Below are positions 57,643-64,000 of a DNA stretch of 64,000 nucleotides, piece after piece. The stretch comes from DALYLB01 sp033763135 (GTDB lineage: Bacteria; Acidobacteriota; Blastocatellia; RBC074): positions 12,981 through 76,980 of the forward strand of contig JANRKY010000294.1 in NCBI GenBank assembly GCA_033763135.1, in the 5' to 3' direction. The notes under the pieces are model-generated. The model did not search any database. It was not told the DNA's origin and saw only the letters and a program-made list of their open reading frames with translations. A program made the translations under genes and the position numbers. Every line of letters starts with the position of its first letter. The stretch's first letter is position 1.

Positions 57643-58584
57643 ATGAAGCTTACCGATATGATTCCAGGCGCTCTTCGCGCGGCGGCGGGCGTTCTCCTGG
57701 TCGCAGTTGTCGCAATGGCCGCCGTCGCGCAGGATCGCAACGAGGGCTATGCCATCTTTGTTTCCCAGCGAAGCGGCGCGGCGGAACTCTTTCTGCTCAA
57801 TCTCAACACGCGCCAGGTCAGCCAGCTGACCAGCAGCGGACGCGGCCATCTGGCGGCCTCCGTGGCGAGCGGCGGACGAAGCGTGGTCTTTGCGGCGCGC
57901 GAAGGGGCGAGCTACGAGATCTTCAGCGGCACGATGAGCGCAAACTGGCGCACGCGCCGGCCGGCGTTCATCGGAATGAGCCGGTTGACGGTCAACACGA
58001 CCGAAGAGGTCTCTCCCAGCGTGACCGCCAACGGCGGGATGCTCGCGTTCGTCTCGGGCGACGGCATCGAGACCATGCTGGCGAACGGCGGGGGGCGCCA
58101 GGTCGTGGTTCCGTCCACGGAGCAGCACTCGGACCTCTGTCCCGCGATCTCGCCCGACGGATCGCAGATCGCCTTTCTCTCGAATCGCAGCGGCGGCTAT
58201 GAGATCTGGCTGTATGCCCGGTCGAACGGCGCGCTTCGCAGACTGACGACGGGCGCGGCCGCGATCGGCGGCTTGAGCTGGAGCGCCGACGGCGCGCAGC
58301 TCGCGTTCACGACAGTCGCCACCGCATCGAAGCTCAGCGGCATCGCCCTCGCGAACGCCACCACGGGATCGTTCCAGATTCTGACCGAGAGCAACGACTT
58401 CAACCCGTCGATCTCCGCCCGGGGAGATCGCCTGCTCTTCACTTCCATGCGCGGCGGCGATTCCGAGATCTATCTGCTGACGGTCGCCACCGGCGCCGTC
58501 GAACGCCTGACCAACGCGCCGGGCCTCGATGACGGCGCGGTCTTTCTGACCGATCCCGCTCGTCCCGCGCGAGTGACGCCGTAA
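57643..58584 (+). CDS. TolB-like PD40 beta-propeller protein, exported
   Basis: 313 aa from the ATG at 57643 (GGAG about ten bases upstream). The signal peptide is AAAGVLLVAVVAMAAVAQ. Six propeller strands with SPDG/SADG turns follow: SQRSGAAELFLLNLNTRQVS, AISPDGSQIAFLSNRSGGYE, LSWSADGAQLAFT, SISARGDRLLFTSMRGGDSE. It resembles the C-terminal propeller of TolB but lacks the N-terminal TolB domain, so it is a stand-alone propeller for binding in the periplasm. It lies between the NHL protein and the PqqD-like gene on the same strand. Confidence 0.83.
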   Translation: MKLTDMIPGALRAAAGVLLVAVVAMAAVAQDRNEGYAIFVSQRSGAAELFLLNLNTRQVSQLTSSGRGHLAASVASGGRSVVFAAREGASYEIFSGTMSANWRTRRPAFIGMSRLTVNTTEEVSPSVTANGGMLAFVSGDGIETMLANGGGRQVVVPSTEQHSDLCPAISPDGSQIAFLSNRSGGYEIWLYARSNGALRRLTTGAAAIGGLSWSADGAQLAFTTVATASKLSGIALANATTGSFQILTESNDFNPSISARGDRLLFTSMRGGDSEIYLLTVATGAVERLTNAPGLDDGAVFLTDPARPARVTP

Positions 58585-58596
58585 CGGCGCCTCCTC

Positions 58597-58629
58597 GGGA
58601 ACGCCCGCCCGAGGGGCGCGGGCGTTCCC
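58597..58629 (+). terminator. Perfect 12-bp hairpin after the TolB-like gene, with a second hairpin at 58639-58661
   Basis: GGGAACGCCCGC (58597-58608) pairs with GCGGGCGTTCCC (58618-58629). Ten bases on, TTGCGGGCGG (58639) pairs with CCGCCCGCAA (58652-58661). Two strong hairpins in a row separate the TolB-like gene from the PqqD-like gene, so the latter probably has its own promoter. Confidence 0.6.
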
Positions 58630-58712
58630 CTATCCCTGTTGCGGGCGGCGTCCGCCCGCAAGATCAGCTCCCCACCGGCTCCTATAGTTTTTGAAAGGAC
58701 AGTTGTACTCCC

Positions 58713-59150
58713 ATGCAGACCACGATTGTGACGAAGGAGCAAGCCTCGTTCACCGAACTGCTCGATAACGAAGAGGCCATCATCCTCGACCTGGAAACGC
58801 TCCACTACTACACGCTCAACGCCGCGGCGATCTTCCTCTGGAAACACCTTCGCTCCGGATCGGCAAACACCGTGGAAGAGCTCATGGCCTCGCTGGCCAC
58901 GGCGTTTCGCATGAATGCCGATCTGGCGGAGCTGGATACGCGCGCGTTTCTGGACGAGCTCGAAAGCAATGGCCTGATCTCGTATCTCGAAGGCGCCGCG
59001 CCGATCCATGCCAACGACCTGGATGCCGCCGCGGGCTGCCTGCCGGCCTACGAGCCGCCGCAACTCCAGCTCTCGAACTCGCTCGCGCAGGTCGCGCTCT
59101 CCGGTTCCGGCACCGCGGCCGTCGCCGCGATCGGCGGCGGCGGAATCTAA
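58713..59150 (+). CDS. PqqD-like RiPP recognition protein with a YxxPxL-bearing C-terminal tail
   Basis: 145 aa, preceded by TTTTTGAAAGGACAG (ribosome site). Residues 1-92 fit a PqqD-type RiPP recognition element: ELLDNEEAIILDLETLHYYT, LNAAAIFLWKHL, then a helical part with DTRAFLDELESNGLI. Such domains bind leader peptides for modifying enzymes. The extra tail (about 105-145) contains YEPPQL (113-118), the YxxPxL motif of lasso-peptide leaders, followed by LSGSGTAAVAAIGGGGI, small-residue rich like a core peptide end. Recognition domain and leader-like sequence in one chain is not the usual layout. The next gene is an HPr-kinase-like protein, a known companion in some lasso clusters. B2 protease and cyclase genes are absent here. 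Confidence 0.78.
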   Translation: MQTTIVTKEQASFTELLDNEEAIILDLETLHYYTLNAAAIFLWKHLRSGSANTVEELMASLATAFRMNADLAELDTRAFLDELESNGLISYLEGAAPIHANDLDAAAGCLPAYEPPQLQLSNSLAQVALSGSGTAAVAAIGGGGI

Positions 59151-59154
59151 GACC

Positions 59155-59208
59155 GACGCGGCGACGCGGCGAAGAACCGACGGGGCGACGCGTCGTCTTC
59201 TTCGCCGC
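59155..59208 (+). repeat. GACGCGGC octamer repeats with inverted end (copy 2)
   Basis: CGACGCGGCGACGCGGCGAA is repeated as in 25273-25308, and GCGGCGAAGAA is mirrored by CTTCTTCGCCGC at 59197-59208. It fills the space between the PqqD-like stop and the next start. Confidence 0.65.
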
Positions 59209-59229
59209 ATCCCGTCCTGGTACGCGCCT

Positions 59230-60231
59230 ATGTCCGCTCTCGAACTGGCGATTGGCCACGTTCCGATCATCATCACCGCGCGCTCGCCGTTTCTTGTCCG
59301 GCTCTTCGCCGACTATTTCCGGTATTACGATCCACGCGTCGTCGCCCGATCGGGGCATTCGGATGGGGTGTGGCTGGATCTGCAGGTGCGGCGGGAGCTG
59401 CCGCGGGAGCGGCTTTTTCCCGCGGGGGCGGAGCTGATCTCGCAGACGGGGGTCGTGCGATTGCTGCGGGAGCGAACGGCGTCCGGCGAGCGATACTATT
59501 TCGATCTGGAGGGCGTGGCGTTTCGCGTCGACCCGGCGGAGAATCGCGCGACGGGGCTCGTCACCGAAGAGGCGCTGCGCTACCCGCACATTCTGGCCAA
59601 CACCTACGCGCTGTTCGCGCTGCTGCTGCTGCTCCGCGCGCGCGGGCAGTATCATCTGCACGCCGCGGCCGTCGTCTCGCCGCGGGACGAGCTGTGGCTG
59701 ATCTGCGGCGCGCCGCGGGCGGGGAAGACGACGCTCGCGACCGCACTCGGGCTCGCCGGCTGGCGTCCCATTTCGGACGACTCGCTGCTCGTGAGCCACG
59801 CCGACGGCCATCCGCGCCTGACGGCCTTCCGAAAATATTTCCACATCGGAGACGCCCTCTTCGAGCGATGGGACGCGCTGCAATCGCTCGCCCGCCATCG
59901 CCGCAATCTGGACCGCACGTGCGCCGAAGCGCTCGAATTCTTCGGCACGCGGCCGCTCGCCGAGCGGGTCTTCGACCGGGTCGATCACCTCCTGCTCCCA
60001 CAGATCTCCGCCGAATCCCACAGCCGCCTCGAACCCCTCCCGCGCAGCCAGGCGCTTCTCAAATACGCCGAGCAGAGCATGTTCTTCCAGCTCTGGCCCG
60101 AACACACCGAACGCCAGTGGAACGCGCTGACCGCGCTGACGCGCGGGGCCACCTGCCATCGCTTCCTTTCCGGCCCGGACATCCTTGCCGACCCCGCGCG
60201 CGCGGCGGAGATGCTGCAGGAGCGCGAATAG
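59230..60231 (+). CDS. HPr-kinase/HprK-like P-loop protein
   Basis: 333 aa from the ATG at 59230; an open frame upstream overlaps the PqqD-like gene and was rejected. The Walker A motif is GAPRAGKTT (160-168), preceded by QYHLHAAAVV and followed by LATALGLAGWRPISDDSLLV, the typical order of HprK/PEP-carboxykinase-like P-loop proteins, with DD at 183-184. Residues 1-120 form an accessory part, and the C-terminal 120 are helix-rich. In lasso and related peptide clusters such proteins phosphorylate the core peptide. It follows the PqqD-like gene by 79 bases on the same strand, so a common role is likely. The substrate is unproven; it could be the tail of its neighbour. Confidence 0.78.
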   Translation: MSALELAIGHVPIIITARSPFLVRLFADYFRYYDPRVVARSGHSDGVWLDLQVRRELPRERLFPAGAELISQTGVVRLLRERTASGERYYFDLEGVAFRVDPAENRATGLVTEEALRYPHILANTYALFALLLLLRARGQYHLHAAAVVSPRDELWLICGAPRAGKTTLATALGLAGWRPISDDSLLVSHADGHPRLTAFRKYFHIGDALFERWDALQSLARHRRNLDRTCAEALEFFGTRPLAERVFDRVDHLLLPQISAESHSRLEPLPRSQALLKYAEQSMFFQLWPEHTERQWNALTALTRGATCHRFLSGPDILADPARAAEMLQERE

Positions 60232-60371
60232 CCGCAATCTCCGGGGCTGCTTCAACACGGGAAACTGGAATTGATGATGGTATGCCAAACGCCGTGGCGT
60301 GGGATCATCTGTTCAATCAGGGCCGGAGATGTCGATGATCCTGGAACCGTATCGAGGGACGATTTCAAAAG

Positions 60372-60403
60372 AGGGGAAGCTGCGTCGAGCCGCAGCTTCC
60401 CCT
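60372..60403 (+). terminator. Perfect 13-bp hairpin downstream of the HprK-like gene
   Basis: AGGGGAAGCTGCG (60372-60384) pairs with CGCAGCTTCCCCT (60391-60403) around TCGAGC. It has an A-rich lead (CAAAAG) and no long T-run. The rest of 60232-60545 shows nothing recognisable. Confidence 0.65.
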
Positions 60404-60584
60404 GGCTGCGCGTTTCTTCATCGGGGCGAAGCACGTGCGCTTTCTGGATTGCGGCATCCTCTGGCGAACGATCTCGCCTGTCAATGAATCATCGTATTGG
60501 GCTCTTTACATTCGATCTCCGCAGCCTGATCGCGTTCATATTTAGTGCAATGCGCGAGGCGCTCTCGAACTTCAACACTACGCA

Positions 60585-61940
60585 TTGAACGCGAGCGGCG
60601 CGCCGGCGACGAACCGGCTGGCGAGCGATGGGAACGGGTTCAACTACACGTACGACGCCGCCGGCAACCAGACGAACGCGCCGGGCTACACGTACGCCTA
60701 CGACGGCGCGAACCGGCTGAAGACGGTCAACGGCGCGGCGGCGAGCTACGGGTACGACGGCGACGGGATGAAGTCGCGCCAGACCTCGGGCGGGAACGCG
60801 ATCTTCTACGTGCGATCGAGCGTGCTCGGCAACGTGGCGATGGAGGTCAACGCGACGGCGGGCGTCTATCGGGCCTATGTCTACGCGGGCGGGAAGCTGG
60901 TCGCGCAGCGGAGCTACGACGGACAGTTCTACTGGATGCACCAGGATCATCTCGGCAGCGGCCGCAAGATGACGGACGCGACCGGCGCGGTGAAATACCG
61001 GGCCGAGTTCGATCCCTACGGCCAGCTCGTGCTCTCGTGGTCGGCCTCGGGCTATGACAATCTGAACAGCAAACGCTTCACGGGCTATGAGCGCGACACG
61101 GCCGCCGGACTGGATTACGCGAACGCGCGGATGTACAGCGCTTTGGGGGCGGGGCGGTTCATGCAGGCGGATCGTTTAGGACTGGGGAGTGCTGATGTGA
61201 AAATGCCGCAAAGTCTAAATTTATATACATACGGGCTAAACGATCCAGTTAACATTACAGATCTGAGCGGGATGCTTGCTAGCATTTTTGAGGAAGGAGA
61301 ATGTCGTAGGTTTGTCTCCACGATTGAATACGAATGGGGATATTGGGTGAGATGGTACACCATGTGCCCTCAAAATACGGGCGGAGGAAATGCGAGCGAC
61401 AGTAGTGGGCCTTCTACCGAACACAAGCAGCAACTAATAAATGCACTTAAAAATTTGGGCGAAGGTTGCACTCAATTTTTTGGCGGTAGAGATGTGATAA
61501 ATCAACGCATTGATGAGCTTTCTAGCAATAATTTGCAAATAGAGCCTTTTACTTCGAGTCAGGCAATTCCTGGTGCCATTGCTAATAATACTGTGAGTGC
61601 TTATTGGGATGATTGGGTTAGGCGTAAAGGGCCTACAACTGCGACAGTAGTATATTTTAACATTTGGAATGGATGGACGGATATGCAAGTCTATAGCACT
61701 ATTATCCTTGGACCTGCTTTTTATGATCCTGTTGCTAATAGCAACTCAGGAATGCTTGCGCTTTATGGTGGCAAGGTTAGTGCGTATCAGTCTGGCGTTT
61801 TGGTGCATGAATATATGCACTGGCTTAATAATGCTACAGATCTCATTCTTGCGTTGAAATGGGACTTGTACGGCAAAGGGTACGATATTGGAGACCCTTC
61901 AATTGCTATAGATACTTTTATTTCCAATGATTGCAAATAG
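60585..61940 (+). CDS. Orphan Rhs core with polymorphic C-terminal tip (HExxH metalloprotease-like); 5'-truncated
   Basis: The frame is open from 60546 but the first possible start is a TTG at 60585, and no N-terminal Rhs part or ribosome site exists, so this is a 5'-cut core. YD repeats occur early (YTYDAAGNQTNAPGYTYAYD; YGYDGDGMKSRQT). The Rhs-associated core follows: HQDHLGSGRKMTDATGAVKY, RAEFDPYGQLV, ARMYSALGAGRFMQADRLG, ending NLYTYGLNDPVNITDLSG. After about 61270 comes a 220-residue tip from AT-rich DNA, unlike the GC-rich core. It contains VLVHEYMHWLNN (HEYMH encoded at 61806-61820), a zinc-protease HExxH. Rhs tips are toxins used against neighbours. Tip family not recognised. Confidence 0.8.
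   Translation: MNASGAPATNRLASDGNGFNYTYDAAGNQTNAPGYTYAYDGANRLKTVNGAAASYGYDGDGMKSRQTSGGNAIFYVRSSVLGNVAMEVNATAGVYRAYVYAGGKLVAQRSYDGQFYWMHQDHLGSGRKMTDATGAVKYRAEFDPYGQLVLSWSASGYDNLNSKRFTGYERDTAAGLDYANARMYSALGAGRFMQADRLGLGSADVKMPQSLNLYTYGLNDPVNITDLSGMLASIFEEGECRRFVSTIEYEWGYWVRWYTMCPQNTGGGNASDSSGPSTEHKQQLINALKNLGEGCTQFFGGRDVINQRIDELSSNNLQIEPFTSSQAIPGAIANNTVSAYWDDWVRRKGPTTATVVYFNIWNGWTDMQVYSTIILGPAFYDPVANSNSGMLALYGGKVSAYQSGVLVHEYMHWLNNATDLILALKWDLYGKGYDIGDPSIAIDTFISNDCK
60606..60905 (+). repeat. Rhs core direct repeat, copy 1 (partner 63701-64000)
   Basis: About 300 bases of Rhs core are the same as 63701-64000 in order and frame, with about eight differences counted by eye. Such near-identical core repeats on either side of a tip allow recombination that swaps tips. 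Confidence 0.92.
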
Positions 61941-61965
61941 AATGGCATATGCTGATGGGAGATTG

Positions 61966-62952
61966 ATGATGAAGTGGATGTTGTACTTATTCATTGCGGT
62001 GATATTGTCAGTATTACTTGCTGTGTCATTTTATTTCAGCAAACGAAGAGATGTTTTGAGTGATAATTCGAGCCTAGGATTCCCTTTTAGAATAATGAGC
62101 GAAACTCATCTGCCCGGGACTCCTCCAGCAAGGTCGGTGGTGATTATTTTAGATCCGCAATATTATTCTAAGCCCAATTTAGATCGCCTGTTTAGGTGGT
62201 ATTCAATGAGAAATCCAGACAACTCGGAAAGAATTGAGGCAGTAGTATATACGGATCTGAAGAATATTCCTTCCAATGTAGATGATTGGATGGTTGCAGA
62301 TCGGCCGATTGGAGAACGGGAGAAGCAGGCGTCTTTGCCACGAGGGCGGCTGATTCCTTTTGACGCGTTTTTTTGGCGGCAAGGCAGCGGTGCTTTGGCC
62401 GGGGGGGGGCGTAACGAATGGTATATATACTTACCTGATCTTGGTAATTCCCGCATAATAAAAAGAGTTGTACTCAGAGGCAGAGATCCATTTGCGGATA
62501 AGCGTGTCATTGATGAATGGCAGAAGGCGAATGGCTCTTTAAAAATAATGTTCACCGTATACGAGCTTCCGACTGTTGAGCCTTCAGGGATTTATTATAC
62601 TTGTACATCTGTTTCAGGTGAAATTCGTAATTATGAGGAAATTTTTACGCTTCGCCAAGATCGCATCGTAACTGATCTTGCCAAGCATGTTTGTTTTATT
62701 AATGAATCGATAGCGTATATTTTCATGGGTTGGATTTATAGCGTTACTGTAGATGGTGGCAAGACGTGGGTGACTTGGGATGCAGAAAAGAATATGTATG
62801 GCTGGCAATGCTGTGATTCGACTCTTATTCAAGATGTTACCATTTCTGCTAATGGAAGCGGTAAGATGACCCTAAACCAAGCTATTATTCCGGCTGGCGC
62901 GCCATTAGTGTTGTGGACGAATGACTATGGGAAGCATTGGCGCGAAAAATAA
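61966..62952 (+). CDS. Single-span membrane protein after the Rhs tip, candidate immunity protein
   Basis: 328 aa. GGGAGATTG leads to ATG codons at 61966 and 61969. One N-terminal membrane span (MLYLFIAVILSVLLAVSFYF) then a predicted extracytoplasmic body. The last part carries Asp-box-like turns (VDGGKTWVTW, TNDYGKHWRE), so a beta-propeller-like end is likely. Base composition is AT-rich like the preceding toxin tip, and it starts 25 bases after that gene. In Rhs loci the gene after the tip usually encodes immunity; a membrane-anchored body facing the periplasm would suit a secreted protease toxin. No family is recognised. A G9 tract lies inside (62401-62409). Confidence 0.62.
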   Translation: MMKWMLYLFIAVILSVLLAVSFYFSKRRDVLSDNSSLGFPFRIMSETHLPGTPPARSVVIILDPQYYSKPNLDRLFRWYSMRNPDNSERIEAVVYTDLKNIPSNVDDWMVADRPIGEREKQASLPRGRLIPFDAFFWRQGSGALAGGGRNEWYIYLPDLGNSRIIKRVVLRGRDPFADKRVIDEWQKANGSLKIMFTVYELPTVEPSGIYYTCTSVSGEIRNYEEIFTLRQDRIVTDLAKHVCFINESIAYIFMGWIYSVTVDGGKTWVTWDAEKNMYGWQCCDSTLIQDVTISANGSGKMTLNQAIIPAGAPLVLWTNDYGKHWREK

Positions 62953-63070
62953 GGAGAATTACTCACGGGCTTGAGGCTTCAAATAGTGGATGACCGGTCG
63001 CTCCATCAATTCGATCCCCCCAGGAAAGACGCATTGGCCCTGTCGTTGCGAGGCCGCCACGATGGCCTGA

Positions 63071-64000
63071 ACGATTGATGCCACGCTCTCCTGGACGGCC
63101 ACGGGTAGCGCGACGGCCGTCCAGATTCGCAAGAACGCGCCCAACGGCCCGCTCGTCGCGAGCGGCGGCGTCTTCACGGTCCAGACCGTGGCCACGCGGA
63201 CCGTCAACACGACGACCGCCGGATGTCCGACCTTCAGCAACTTCAACAAGACGACCAACTACGCCTATAATGCCGTCTGCGTGCTCGCCGGCGTCGGGAC
63301 CAACCTGATCGGGAGCGATCCGAACGCGACGAGCAACGTCCTCAATTCGGTCGCGTTCCGCGCGAGCGGCGCGCTCAGCGGCTTGAACTACGGCAACGGG
63401 CGGCGCTTGACGATGGGCTACAGCGCGCTGCGCCAGCAGCCCGTCTCGATGAAGGTCGATCTGGCGAGCAATCCGTCGGACAGGATCATCGATTACGCCT
63501 ACGAGTACAACGACGCGAACGGAAAGAACAACAACCGCATCCGCAAGATCACGGACAACCTGGACGCGGCCTACACGACGACCTACACATACGACGATTA
63601 TGATCGGCTGGCGAGCGCAATTTCCGCGGCCTGGTCTCGTTCCTATCAGTACGACCCGTGGGGCAACATCAAGAGCTTCAACGGCCTTGTGTTGAAGCAC
63701 GCGACGAACCGGCTCGCGAGCGACGGGAACGGGTTCAGCTACACGTACGACGCCGCCGGTAACCAGACGAACGCGCCGGGCTACACGTACGCCTACGACG
63801 GCGCGAACCGGTTGAAGACGGTCAACGGCGCGGCGGCGAGCTACGGGTACGACGGCGATGGGATGAAATCGCGCCAGACCTCGGGCGGGAACGCGATCTT
63901 CTACGTGCGATCGAGCGTGCTCGGCAACGTGGCGATGGAGGTCAACGCGGCGGCGGGCGTCTATCGGGCCTATGTCTACGCGGGCGGGAAGCTGGTCGCG
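63071..64000 (+). pseudogene. Second Rhs core fragment, 5'-truncated, continues past the window
   Basis: An open frame without its own start begins after a TGA at 63068-63070 and runs to the edge. It reads ALSGLNYGNGRRLTMGYSAL, IIDYAYEYNDANGKNNNRIR, TYTYDDYDRLAS and YQYDPWGNIKSFNGLVLKHA, then the repeat shared with 60606. These are YD/Rhs repeats. Its upstream edge at about 63071 abuts 118 bases of unknown sequence. It may be the next orphan core with its own tip beyond the window, or part of the main rhs gene. Confidence 0.8.

Noticed and set aside
54150..57740. A 1196-residue open frame antisense to the NHL-repeat gene
   Set aside because: It is Arg/Asp/His/Gly-rich with no domain pattern and mirrors the GC codon bias of the plus-strand gene, which has clear TIG and NHL motifs.

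Overview
The window is high-GC bacterial DNA, apart from one AT-rich block near 61.2-63.0 kb, with 30-odd recognisable genes on both strands. The gene content suggests an Acidobacteriota genome, possibly Blastocatellia. It has two very large TonB receptors with N-terminal carboxypeptidase-regulatory-like domains, a DUF1501 + DUF1549/DUF1553 pair, a tricorn-type protease, many Tat- or Sec-exported hydrolases and a B12-dependent ribonucleotide reductase. This placement is inference; no rRNA or other marker gene was seen.

Layout. 0-4.1 kb: end of a probable PIG-L-type protein, an exported methyltransferase, an APC permease and a PQQ-type propeller carrying EF-hands. 4.4-12 kb (minus): TonB receptor, two sulfatases and a sialidase, which read as a glycan-utilisation operon. 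12.3-18 kb: two beta-lactamase-fold serine hydrolases, a phosphotriesterase-family protein, and remnants of an ECF sigma factor and an ankyrin protein. 18-29 kb (plus): recQ, a ureidoglycolate lyase, a lipoprotein, an orphan AtpZ-like protein, a tricorn-type protease and a GH35-like protein. 29-42.6 kb (minus): TonB receptor, a GMC oxidoreductase remnant, a beta-helix protein, a cytochrome c-PQQ dehydrogenase, a polysaccharide-pyruvyl-transferase-like protein, PSD1 and DUF1501. 43-52 kb: DUF2227, htpX, a probable manganese riboswitch with a terminator, nrdJ, TMEM14, Fe/Mn superoxide dismutase and an HtrA protease. 53-60.2 kb (plus): a 1521-aa TIG/NHL protein, a TolB-like propeller, a PqqD-like protein with a lasso-leader-like tail, and an HPr-kinase-like protein. 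60.5-64 kb: an orphan Rhs core with a metalloprotease-like toxin tip, a candidate immunity gene, and a second Rhs core that runs off the window.

Two themes stand out. First, the spaces between genes hold at least nine different long-palindrome elements. Most are built from a short degenerate tandem unit (7-9 nt) on one side and its reverse complement on the other; two families occur twice here. Second, the right end carries two systems worth following: a compact PqqD/HPr-kinase pair in which the recognition domain appears fused to a YxxPxL leader-like tail, and an orphan Rhs toxin/immunity cassette bounded by nearly identical 0.3-kb core repeats.

Limits: all family calls come from reading motifs, with no database search. 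Starts were chosen by ribosome-binding site and signal peptide. Long antisense open frames are common here because of GC-rich codon use and were ignored.
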